Notes under the pieces: model-generated
Databases searched by the model: none
What the model was told of the DNA's origin: nothing
What the model saw: the letters and a program-made list of their open reading frames with translations, nothing else
Source: Sphingomonas profundi
Lineage (GTDB): Bacteria; Pseudomonadota; Alphaproteobacteria; Sphingomonadales; Sphingomonadaceae
Direction: 5' to 3'
Length of the DNA stretch: 64,000 nt
Assembly: GCF_009739515.1 (NCBI RefSeq)
Contig: NZ_CP046535.1
Coordinates: forward strand, 806,001-870,000
Program-made: the position numbers and the translations under genes
Part shown: one piece after another, positions 56,792 through 64,000 of the stretch
Numbering within the stretch: position 1 is the first letter of the stretch
Layout: each line of letters opens with the position of its first letter

Positions 56792-58732
56792 TCACTGCTC
56801 GGCGGTGCCGCCGCCGAGCAGTTCGGCGCGCAGGCGCGCGATGGCCTTGTCGTCGCGGGTGACGCCGACTTCCTTGGCGGCGGCGTTGGCGAACTGCTCG
56901 ATATACTCCTCGCCCGTCACCCGGTTGAACTGGTTGCGGGTGGCGTCGATCAGGCTCGGCTGGGTGCGCGCGTCGCCGGGCGTGACGGTATCGAGGTGGA
57001 CGACGAACCAGCCGGCCGCCTGCGGCGCGGCGAGCAGCTTGGTATCGCCCTGCCGCATGCTGAACATCAGCGCCAGCGGCGGCGGCACCTGGCGATCCGC
57101 CTGCGCCAGATCCGCCTGTCGCGCGCGCGCCGGCTGCGGTGCCGGCAGCTTCACGCCGGCCGCGGCGAAGGCCTGCGCCATCGGCGTGCCGGCCTTCACC
57201 TTGGCGATGATCGCCTCCGCCACCGCCTTGGCGCGCACCGCCGCATGCGCCTTGGTGAGGCCGTCGACGATCTGCGGGCGCACCTGGGCGAGCGGCGCCG
57301 GCGCCGCCGGCACCACCTGCGCGACCTTCACGAGCGCGTACCGCTCCCCCTTGCCGATCGTCGCGACGATCGGATCGTCATCGGCGGTCGCATCCGTCAC
57401 CTGGCCCACCAGCAGCGGCAGCTCGGGCGGGGTCCGCCAGTCGGCCACGCCTGGCGCCAGGCCGTTCGCCAGCACCGGCGGCGTCGTCACGGCAGTCAGC
57501 TTCTGCGCCTTGACCACGTCGTCGAAGCTGGCGCCGCCGGAGATCGCGTCCTCCATCGCCGCCACGCGCGCGGCGAGCCGCTCGTCCGCCTTCTGCTTCG
57601 TCAGGCTCGCGGCGATCTCCCCGCGCACCGCTTCCAGCGGGCGGGCCGCGACCGGCTTCACCGCGTCCACCTTGATCACGTAGAAGCCCAGCGCCGCCTT
57701 CACCGGCTGCGTCACCTGCCCGGCCGGGGCGGCGAAGGCGGCGGCGGCCACGGCAGGCGATGCCTGGGCGGCCAGCTTGTCCCGCGCGATCTCGCCGAGT
57801 GCCGTGTCGGCGGCGGTGAAGCCGGCGGCTTTGGCGGCATCGGTGAAGCTGGTGCCGCCGCGCACCTTGGCGACGAAGGCGTTGGCGGCGGTCTGATCCG
57901 GCAGGATGATCTGCTGCAGGGTGCGGGCCTCACGCGCGCCGTAGACGGACGCGTTCGCCTTGTAGAAGGCGGCGACCTCCGCCTCGGTCGGCGCGACGCC
58001 CTCGTCCCGCCCGAAGATCGCGTAGCGGATCGCGCGGCGTTCCGGGATGGCGTACCGGCCGCTGTTCTTGGCGTAGAAGGCGGCGACCTCCGCCTCCGTC
58101 GGCGGCGGGCCGGCGGGCAGCGCCTCGCTCGGCACCACGCCGATGCTGCCGGCGCGCGCTTCCAGCAGCAGCGAGGCATAGGGCGTGACGATGCCGAGCG
58201 GCACCTTCGCCGCGCCCGCGACCGGGATCAGCAGCTGCTTGCGGATCGCGTCGCCGGCCAGCTCCGTACGCAGCATCGCCTCCGTCATGCGCTGCTGGTT
58301 CAGCACCTGGCGCATGATGTTGGCGTCGAACTTGCCGGTCGGCCCGTTGAACGCGCCGATGCTGGCGATCTCGCCATCGACGAGCTTGGGGCTGACGGCG
58401 AGGCCCTGGGCGCGCGCCCAGATCTCCATCGCGCGGGCGGCGACATACTGGCCGATCGTCTGATCGAGCCCGCCCTCGTTGACGAAGCGGGTCATGTCCA
58501 GCGACTGATCCTGCTGGCGCGCCTGGGCGAGGCCGTTCTGCGCGCGGCGGCGGATGTCGCCCGCGCCGATCCGCTCGCTTCCCACCTTGGCGATGCTCTC
58601 GCCGCCGCCGGAAGGTGCGGCGCCCCTGCCGCCGGGGCCGGCCACGCCGGTGACGATGAAGGCGATCATGACGAGGCCCAGCAGCCCCAGCACCAGCCAG
58701 GAGGACAGCGCCTTGCGGAAGAAAGTGATCAT
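56792..58732 (-). CDS. ppiD: Periplasmic peptidyl-prolyl isomerase PpiD
   Basis: 646-residue inner-membrane-anchored chaperone. One N-terminal span (about 12-32, [20 protein letters not shown]) is followed by a SurA-like N-domain and a parvulin (PpiC) region (about 230-400), with further helical C-terminal parts. PpiD sits at the Sec exit and helps newly translocated proteins fold; secG lies nearby. Co-transcribed with trpE, a pairing seen in sphingomonads. Confidence 0.92.
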   Translation of the reverse strand: MITFFRKALSSWLVLGLLGLVMIAFIVTGVAGPGGRGAAPSGGGESIAKVGSERIGAGDIRRRAQNGLAQARQQDQSLDMTRFVNEGGLDQTIGQYVAARAMEIWARAQGLAVSPKLVDGEIASIGAFNGPTGKFDANIMRQVLNQQRMTEAMLRTELAGDAIRKQLLIPVAGAAKVPLGIVTPYASLLLEARAGSIGVVPSEALPAGPPPTEAEVAAFYAKNSGRYAIPERRAIRYAIFGRDEGVAPTEAEVAAFYKANASVYGAREARTLQQIILPDQTAANAFVAKVRGGTSFTDAAKAAGFTAADTALGEIARDKLAAQASPAVAAAAFAAPAGQVTQPVKAALGFYVIKVDAVKPVAARPLEAVRGEIAASLTKQKADERLAARVAAMEDAISGGASFDDVVKAQKLTAVTTPPVLANGLAPGVADWRTPPELPLLVGQVTDATADDDPIVATIGKGERYALVKVAQVVPAAPAPLAQVRPQIVDGLTKAHAAVRAKAVAEAIIAKVKAGTPMAQAFAAAGVKLPAPQPARARQADLAQADRQVPPPLALMFSMRQGDTKLLAAPQAAGWFVVHLDTVTPGDARTQPSLIDATRNQFNRVTGEEYIEQFANAAAKEVGVTRDDKAIARLRAELLGGGTAEQ

Positions 58733-58865
58733 CGGCCATCCGTTGCGAAGCAATCGCGCCGCCATAGAGAGGCGGGAGCGGGGCGACAAGCGGCGCGCGC
58801 CTTGCTACGGGCCGGGTTTTCTGGGCAACGGGCTTTCAGGGCAAGGGACAAGGGATCGTCTGGCG

Positions 58866-59612
58866 ATGGCATTGCGCAAGCTGGTGGCGGGCAACTGGAA
58901 GATGAACGGATCGCAGGCCGCGCTGGCGGAGCTGGACGCGATCCTGGCGGCGGCGGACGCGCACACCACGCTGGACGTGGCGATCTGCCCGCCCTTCACC
59001 CTGATCGCGCCGGCCGCCGCACGCGTGCCCGGCCTCGCCATCGGCGCGCAGGATGTCCACATGGCGCAGAAGGGCGCGCATACCGGCTGCGTCTCTGCCG
59101 CGATGCTGGTGGAGGCGGGCGCGAGCCTGGCCATCGTCGGCCACAGCGAGCGGCGCGCCGACAATCACGAGACCGACGCGGAGGTGCAGGCCAAGGCATC
59201 GGCCGCGATCGCCGCCGGCCTCACCGCGATCCTGTGCGTCGGCGAGACGGAGGCCGAGCGCGACGCCGGCCACGCGCTCGCCGTGGTGGCGGGCCAGCTC
59301 GACGGATCGGTGCCGCGCGAGGGCACCGGCGACACCCTGGTGATCGCCTACGAGCCGGTGTGGGCGATCGGCACCGGCCGCACGCCTTCCGTGGCCGACG
59401 TGGCCGAGATGCACGCGGCGATCCGCGCCAAGCTGGACCAGCTGCTGGACGACGAGGGGCCGAAGGTGCGCATCCTCTACGGCGGATCGGTGAAGCCGGA
59501 AAATGCGGCGGAGCTGATGGCGGTGGCCGAGGTGGACGGCGCGCTGGTGGGCGGCGCGAGCCTGACGGCGGCGCAGTTCGTGCCGATCATCGCCGGCGCC
59601 GCCGCCGCGTGA
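58866..59612 (+). CDS. tpiA: Triose-phosphate isomerase
   Basis: 248-residue glycolytic TIM barrel. Catalytic Lys12 (GNWKMNG), His in VGHSERR (about 98), and Glu in [11 protein letters not shown] (about 166) with the mobile loop, plus the phosphate-binding [11 protein letters not shown] 58866 after AAGGG. Divergent from ppiD. The stop overlaps the next gene by GTGA. Confidence 0.98.
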   Translation: MALRKLVAGNWKMNGSQAALAELDAILAAADAHTTLDVAICPPFTLIAPAAARVPGLAIGAQDVHMAQKGAHTGCVSAAMLVEAGASLAIVGHSERRADNHETDAEVQAKASAAIAAGLTAILCVGETEAERDAGHALAVVAGQLDGSVPREGTGDTLVIAYEPVWAIGTGRTPSVADVAEMHAAIRAKLDQLLDDEGPKVRILYGGSVKPENAAELMAVAEVDGALVGGASLTAAQFVPIIAGAAAA

Positions 59613-60910
59613 GGGCGTGGATCGCCGCGGTGGCGCTGGCGCTGCTGCCGGCCGCCGCGCCAGCAGCAGCGCCGCCGCGCGCGCCGACCGCGCTGGATCG
59701 GATCGCCGAGGACTATGTCCACCTGACCCTGGAGATGGGCGAGCGCGAGCCCGGCTATGTCGACGCCTATTACGGGCCGAAGGCGTGGGCCGAGGCGGCG
59801 AAGGCGCATCCGCGCGCGGTGGCGACGCTGGCGGCCGATGCCGCCGCCCTCGGCCGCCGGCTGGGGCAGGTGGATCGCGCGACGCTGGCGCCGATCGATC
59901 GCCGCCGCGCCGCCTTCCTGGCCGCGCAGCTGACCGCCGCGCGCACGCGGATGGCGATGGCCGGCGGCGCGAAGCTGCCGTTCGTCGACGAGGCGGAGGG
60001 GCTGTTCGCGGTGCGGCCGGCGCTGAAGCCGCTCTCCGCCTTCGATCCGGTGCTCGCCCGGATCGCGTCGATCGTGCCGGGCGACGGGCCGCTGGCCGAG
60101 CGGGTGGACGCGTTCAACGCGCGCTACACGATCCCGCCCGCACGGATCGAGCCGGTGATGCGCGCCGCCATCGCCGAGTGCCGCGCCCGCACCCTGCGCC
60201 ACATCGCCCTGCCGCCGGCCGAGACCTTCCGGCTGGAGCTGGTGAAGAACAAGCCGTGGAGCGGCTACAACTGGTATGAGGGCCGGGCCACGAGCCTGAT
60301 CCAGATCAACACCGATCTGCCGATCCCCATCGGCCGGGCGATCGATCTGGGCTGCCACGAGGGCTATCCGGGCCACCACGCGCTCAACATGCTGCTGGAA
60401 CGGGATCTGGCGGTGGGCAGGGGCTGGATCGAGTTCACCGTCTATCCGCTGTTCAGCCCGCAGTCGCTGATCGCGGAAGGATCGGCCAATTACGGCATCG
60501 ACCTGGCCTTCCCCGGCGACGAGGCGGAGGCGTTCGAGGCGCGGACGCTCTATCCGCTCGCCGGGCTCGATCCGCGCGCGGCGCCCGCCTACGATGCGCT
60601 GCGCAAGGCAATGAAGGAACTCGCCGGTGCGCGCATGACGATCGCGCAGATGTATCTGGATGGCCGCATCGATCGCGAGAAGGCGATCGCGCTGACCCGC
60701 ACCTACGGTCTCGTCTCGCGCGCCAAGGCGGAGCAGGGCATCCGCTTCGACGATACCTACCGCAGCTACGTGATAAACTACGGACTGGGGCAGGAGATGG
60801 TGCGCGCGCATGTCGAGGCGGCCGGCGCGGATGCGGCGGCGCGCTGGCGGGCGATGGCGCGGGTGATCTCGGAGCCGACGCTGCCGGCGGATCTGACGGG
60901 CGCGCGGTAG
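59609..60910 (+). CDS. DUF885 family protein, probable secreted peptidase-like
   Basis: 433-residue protein with a signal peptide ([18 protein letters not shown]). [15 protein letters not shown] near residue 249 is the conserved DUF885 motif, resembling a gluzincin zinc site. Family members are predicted metal-dependent peptidases, but the substrate is unknown. The GTG at 59609 overlaps the tpiA stop by 4 bases; the much longer open frame back to 56594 is antisense to ppiD and trpE and is not coding. Confidence 0.87.
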   Translation: MRAWIAAVALALLPAAAPAAAPPRAPTALDRIAEDYVHLTLEMGEREPGYVDAYYGPKAWAEAAKAHPRAVATLAADAAALGRRLGQVDRATLAPIDRRRAAFLAAQLTAARTRMAMAGGAKLPFVDEAEGLFAVRPALKPLSAFDPVLARIASIVPGDGPLAERVDAFNARYTIPPARIEPVMRAAIAECRARTLRHIALPPAETFRLELVKNKPWSGYNWYEGRATSLIQINTDLPIPIGRAIDLGCHEGYPGHHALNMLLERDLAVGRGWIEFTVYPLFSPQSLIAEGSANYGIDLAFPGDEAEAFEARTLYPLAGLDPRAAPAYDALRKAMKELAGARMTIAQMYLDGRIDREKAIALTRTYGLVSRAKAEQGIRFDDTYRSYVINYGLGQEMVRAHVEAAGADAAARWRAMARVISEPTLPADLTGAR

Positions 60911-60935
60911 CGCCGGGCGCCTGCCGTCGGGCCGG

Positions 60936-60964
60936 TTGAACGGCTGGCGCTTAGCCTGTAGAGG
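60936..60964 (+). promoter_or_regulatory. Candidate secG promoter
   Basis: TTGAAC (60936-60941), 17-base spacer, TAGAGG (60959-60964), about 95 bp before secG. Moderate match. Confidence 0.45.
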
Positions 60965-61056
60965 CGCGAGACAAAGGCCCGGCCGCTGCCCGGGCGGCGG
61001 GGCACGGCGGCCATCCGGCGGTTCCGCACCGATCAAGATTCGAGAAAAGAGACGCC

Positions 61057-61683
61057 ATGTTCACCTTCCTCCTCGTCGTGCATGCGATCATCGCGGCAGC
61101 CCTGGTCGCCGTGATCCTGATGCAGCGATCGGAGGGTGGCGGGCTCGGCATGGGGGGCAGCCCCTCCGGCCTGATGAGCGCGCGCGGCGCCGCCGACTTC
61201 CTGACGCGGGCGACGACGATCCTCGCCTCCGCCTTCATCCTGCTCTCGATCGGCCTGGCGGCGCTCGCCACCTTCCAGCGCGGCCCGCGCGAGATCGACA
61301 CCTCGCTCGCCCGCCCGACGGCGCCGAGCCTGCCTGCCACCAGCGTGCCGCTGGCCGCCGATCCGCTGAGCGCCGCCGCGGCCGGCGCCGCCGCCAACGG
61401 CCCGTCGAGCGGCACCGGCGCGATCGTGCCGGCGACGCCGGGCACCGCCGGCCCGGCCACCGCGCCGGCCCAGGTGGCGCCCGTTACGACGCGCGCCGGG
61501 GAGCCGGCCGCGACCCGCGAGACGCCTGCGGCCCGCGAGACGACCGCCAAGCCGCGCGCCGAGACGCCGAAGGCCGAGACGAGGACGGCGCCCGCCAGGC
61601 CGGCCGCCGCCGCCGCGGAGCCGGTGACGATCACGCCGCCCGCGCCCGTGACGACGCCGACGCAGACGCCCTCCGGACAATGA
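61057..61683 (+). CDS. secG: Preprotein translocase subunit SecG
   Basis: 208-residue inner-membrane SecYEG subunit. Two spans (about 2-21 and 50-74) flank the SecG signature MQRSEGGGLGMGG and the Phe-rich loop. A C-terminal tail of about 130 residues rich in Ala, Pro and Thr is well beyond the 110 residues of E. coli SecG and is probably disordered. Good AAGAGACG ribosome site. Confidence 0.94.
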   Translation: MFTFLLVVHAIIAAALVAVILMQRSEGGGLGMGGSPSGLMSARGAADFLTRATTILASAFILLSIGLAALATFQRGPREIDTSLARPTAPSLPATSVPLAADPLSAAAAGAAANGPSSGTGAIVPATPGTAGPATAPAQVAPVTTRAGEPAATRETPAARETTAKPRAETPKAETRTAPARPAAAAAEPVTITPPAPVTTPTQTPSGQ

Positions 61684-61691
61684 CCTGATCC

Positions 61692-61715
61692 GCCGGCCCT
61701 CGGAGGAGGGCCGGC
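61692..61715 (+). terminator. Terminator hairpin of secG
   Basis: Perfect 10-bp stem GCCGGCCCTC / GAGGGCCGGC with a 4-base loop, 9 bases after the secG stop. No T-run follows. Confidence 0.55.
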
Positions 61716-62016
61716 TGTAGAGCCGAGGGCGCCCCGGCCCTTATCGTCGTCGCTGCGGCGAGGGTTGGAGCCACTCTCTCAAACGGCTGCGGCGGTGAGA
61801 GCGATGGATCGCAGCCCCTGCTGGAACGACGAGGAGATTAGCGGGCCGTTCCTCGCGGCGGGGGCTCAGCCTCGCGCAGCCGCGCCCCGACGGGTTCGCC
61901 TCGCGGTCCTCGCCTTCACTCTCGGCGATCGCCCCCGGCGCCTTTCTCCGTTCATCCCACTTCGATCGTGCGCGCCCTTGCGGGTGTCGCCGATCCCCGG
62001 CTAGGGCTCTCCTCCC
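61716..62016. other. Intergenic interval secG-pyrG
   Basis: About 300 bp without a convincing gene. On the minus strand it contains a CGTCGTTCCAGC-GGG-CTGCGATCCATC segment (about 61807-61840) like the CGTCATTCC-GGATCCATC interspersed repeats of GC-rich proteobacteria. The 79-codon open frame at 61765-62004 has no ribosome site or coding character. The pyrG promoter is presumably here, but I could not pick it out. Confidence 0.5.
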
Positions 62017-63651
62017 ATGACGCGGTTCATCTTCATCACCGGCGGCGTGGTCTCCTCGCTCGGCAAGGGCCTCATGGCGGCCAGCCTCGCCGCTCTCCTC
62101 CAGGCGCGCGGCTATAGGGTCCGCATCCGCAAGTTCGATCCGTACCTCAACGTCGATCCCGGCACGATGTCGCCCTACCAGCATGGCGAGGTGTTCGTGA
62201 CCGACGACGGGGCCGAGACCGATCTCGACCTCGGCCATTACGAGCGGTTCACCGGCGTGCCGGGCCGCCAGAGCGACAACGTCACGTCCGGCCGCATCTA
62301 CCAGACGATCATCGCCAAGGAGCGGCGCGGCGACTATCTGGGCGCCACGGTGCAGGTGATCCCGCACGTGACGGACGCGATCAAGCAGTTCGCCCGCGCC
62401 GATACCGACGATCTCGATTTCGTGCTGTGCGAGATCGGCGGCACCGTGGGCGACATCGAATCGCTGCCGTTCATGGAGGCGATCCGCCAGTTGCGGAACG
62501 ATCTGGGCCGCAACGCCAGCGTGTTCGTGCACCTCACCCTGGTGCCCTATATCGCGGCGGCGGGCGAGCTGAAGACCAAGCCGACCCAGCACAGCGTGCG
62601 CGACCTGACAGCGCTGGGCATCCAGCCCGACGTGCTCGTCTGCCGCTGCGACCGGCCGCTGCCGGAGGGCGAGCGCGCGAAGATCGCCCTGTTCTGCAAC
62701 GTGCGCAAGGAGGCGGTGATCCCCGCGCTGGACGCGCGGACGATCTACGGCGTGCCGCTGCAATATCATGCCGAGGGACTGGACGCGGCGGTGCTGGACG
62801 CCTTCTCCATTCCGCCCGGCCCCAGCCCGGACCTGCGGCGGTGGGACGACATACTCGACCGGCTCGGCAATCCCGAGGGCGAGGTGACGGTGGGTGTCGT
62901 CGGCAAATATACCGGGCTGCTGGACGCCTACAAGTCGCTGCACGAGGCACTGGTGCACGGCGGCATCGCCAACCGGGTGAAGGTGAACATCCGCTGGCTG
63001 GATGCCGAGCTGTTCGAATCGGACGAGTCGGACGTGGCGGCGCAGCTGGAGCCGCTGCACGCGATCCTGGTGCCGGGCGGCTTCGGCGAGCGCGGATCGG
63101 AGGGCAAGATCGCCAGCGTCCGCTTCGCGCGGGAGCGGCGGGTGCCGTTCTTCGGCATCTGCCTGGGTATGCAGATGGCCTGCATCGAGGGCGCGCGCAA
63201 CACCGCCGGCATCGCCGCCGCCTCCACCACCGAGTTCGGCCCCACCACCGAGCCCGTCGTCGGCCTCATCACCGAGTGGGAGTCGGAGCGCGGGCGCGAG
63301 CTGCGATCGGTCGAGGGCGATCTTGGCGGCACGATGCGGCTGGGCGCCTATCCGGCGAAGCTGGCCGGCAACAGCCAGGTGCGCGGCATCTACGGCGCGG
63401 AGACGATCAGCGAGCGGCACCGCCACCGCTTCGAGGTGAACGTCCACTATCGCGCGGCGCTGGAGGAAGGCGGGCTCGTCTTCTCCGGCATGTCGCCCGA
63501 CGGCACCCTGCCGGAGATCGTCGAGCGGCCGGATCATCCCTGGTTCGTCGGCGTGCAGTTTCACCCGGAGCTGAAATCGAAGCCGTTCGATCCCCACCCG
63601 CTGTTCGCCAGCTTCATCGCGGCGGCGCTCAGGCAGAGCCGGCTGGTGTAG
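62017..63651 (+). CDS. pyrG: CTP synthase
   Basis: 544-residue glutamine-dependent enzyme making CTP from UTP. The N-terminal synthase domain begins [20 protein letters not shown] (P-loop), followed by [20 protein letters not shown]. The C-terminal class I glutaminase domain has catalytic Cys in [11 protein letters not shown] (about 385) and His-Glu in [11 protein letters not shown] (about 520). ATG 62017 with TCTCCTCCC upstream and no strong Shine-Dalgarno. Confidence 0.98.
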   Translation: MTRFIFITGGVVSSLGKGLMAASLAALLQARGYRVRIRKFDPYLNVDPGTMSPYQHGEVFVTDDGAETDLDLGHYERFTGVPGRQSDNVTSGRIYQTIIAKERRGDYLGATVQVIPHVTDAIKQFARADTDDLDFVLCEIGGTVGDIESLPFMEAIRQLRNDLGRNASVFVHLTLVPYIAAAGELKTKPTQHSVRDLTALGIQPDVLVCRCDRPLPEGERAKIALFCNVRKEAVIPALDARTIYGVPLQYHAEGLDAAVLDAFSIPPGPSPDLRRWDDILDRLGNPEGEVTVGVVGKYTGLLDAYKSLHEALVHGGIANRVKVNIRWLDAELFESDESDVAAQLEPLHAILVPGGFGERGSEGKIASVRFARERRVPFFGICLGMQMACIEGARNTAGIAAASTTEFGPTTEPVVGLITEWESERGRELRSVEGDLGGTMRLGAYPAKLAGNSQVRGIYGAETISERHRHRFEVNVHYRAALEEGGLVFSGMSPDGTLPEIVERPDHPWFVGVQFHPELKSKPFDPHPLFASFIAAALRQSRLV

Positions 63652-63658
63652 CGGGAAG

Positions 63659-63680
63659 GCGGCGTTCTTCGAGACGCCGC
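63659..63680 (+). terminator. Terminator hairpin of pyrG
   Basis: GCGGCGT (63659-63665) pairs with ACGCCGC (63674-63680); the stem can extend by one wobble and one A-T pair. Followed by TTCG, no T-run. Confidence 0.5.
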
Positions 63681-63735
63681 TTCGCCAGTCCGGGTGTTCA
63701 GCAGGCCAGATCGACGCTGAGCTTTTCGCATGTCC

Positions 63736-63841
63736 GCTGATCCTGAGGAAGGGCTGAGCGGAGGCGAAGACCCGTCTCGAAGGACCAGTCATGCCCTTCG
63801 AGATGCCATTTCGACACGCTCAATAGGTCCTCAGGATGAGC
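63736..63841. repeat. REP-like inverted pair
   Basis: Two related units face each other: a plus-strand unit beginning GATCCTGAGGA and ending TCTCGAAGGA (63736-63786), and a minus-strand unit beginning CATCCTGAGGA and ending TCTCGAAGGG (about 63792-63841). Such GGATGAGC...TCGAAGG elements recur in sphingomonad genomes as REP-like repeats. They follow pyrG and separate it from the next gene. The rest of 63652-63935 shows no gene. Confidence 0.6.
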
Positions 63842-63934
63842 GGTTTGCCCAGAATACGTGTAAGAATCGGCTTGGTTCGCTCAATGTCCATACGCTCTGA
63901 TCGACGTCGAGCGTTTCGCACGCTCCCGCCGGTG

Positions 63935-64000
63935 TCAGCGCGCGATGTCGGTCGGCGGAGGCGGAGCGTTGGCGATGGTGGGCGGACGAGCGTTGCCGAG
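63935..64000 (-). CDS. Possible C-terminus of a gene cut by the right edge
   Basis: Reading leftward, 21 sense codons ending in a TGA at 63935-63937 give a proline-rich tail (PPTIANAPPPPTDIAR). The length is too short for a family call, and a plus-strand reading from the ATG at 63945 is also open. Only sequence beyond the window can decide. Confidence 0.2.
   Translation of the reverse strand, partial: LGNARPPTIANAPPPPTDIAR

Noticed and set aside
56594-59608. A roughly 1000-codon open frame upstream of and in frame with the DUF885 gene
   Set aside because: It is antisense to the start of trpE and to ppiD and passes out of frame through tpiA, has low-complexity Arg/Ala composition, and has no ribosome site. 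GC-rich codon use keeps such frames open.
60964-61056. Possible tRNA-like fold upstream of secG
   Set aside because: GC-rich stems occur, but there is no T-loop GGTTCGAAT-type sequence, anticodon stem or acceptor pairing.

Overview
The window is a 64 kb stretch of very GC-rich alphaproteobacterial chromosome, most likely from Sphingomonadaceae (Sphingomonas or a close relative). The case rests on the gene order frr-uppS-cdsA-dxr-rseP-bamA-ompH-fabZ with no lpx genes after it (sphingomonads make glycosphingolipids instead of LPS), CarD, a Suv3-type helicase, a NodT-type efflux channel, a FdxA ferredoxin, and alphaproteobacterial LexA (GTTC-N7-GTTC) and CtrA (TTAA-N7-TTAAC) sites. I see no insertion sequence, prophage, CRISPR array, rRNA or tRNA. 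Nearly everything is dense core chromosome.

Layout. 1-4.4 kb: two divergent CPA2 cation/proton antiporters (the first cut by the window edge) and a GNAT-nitrilase fusion. 4.5-7.6 kb: isocitrate dehydrogenase, the phosphatidylethanolamine pair psd-pssA, and a small single-span membrane protein on the minus strand whose promoter carries a LexA box. 7.7-18.8 kb: a long translation and envelope cluster, rpsB-tsf-pyrH-frr-uppS-cdsA-dxr-rseP-bamA-ompH-fabZ, with several 4-base start/stop overlaps. 19-30 kb: an M23 peptidoglycan hydrolase with a CtrA box upstream, then a Suv3-like helicase, an S4 RNA-binding protein, fdxA, carD, a head-GIN repeat protein, a membrane M28 peptidase and a large catalase. 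30-38 kb, minus strand: galM, then a marR-nodT-emrA-emrB multidrug efflux operon followed by a tetR gene with its own palindromic operator, plus a YihY/BrkB membrane protein and a 70-residue orphan. 38-44 kb: tamA-tamB. 44-49 kb: sdaA, a SnoaL-like protein, pit and a CorA/ZntB-type transporter with no ordinary start codon. 49-55 kb: putA and a divergent Lrp-type regulator, a LysE exporter, a ClpP-like protein and a lipoprotein class A beta-lactamase. 55-64 kb: trpE and ppiD on the minus strand, and tpiA, a DUF885 protein, secG and pyrG on the plus strand, ending in a REP-like inverted repeat.

The genes form clear functional sets. psd, pssA and cdsA make phospholipids. rseP, bamA, ompH, tamA and tamB build and monitor the outer membrane. 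ppiD and secG serve export. uppS and the M23 enzyme serve peptidoglycan. The proline and serine genes (putA/lrp, sdaA) are catabolic.

The most promising novelty is the 7.4-7.86 kb region. A 73-residue membrane protein has a -35 hexamer and a LexA box over its -10, and a near-consensus CtrA site lies in its leader. This is the regulatory signature expected of an SOS or cell-cycle division inhibitor. Its promoter sits back to back with that of rpsB. All functional calls come from reading the translations; no database search was possible.
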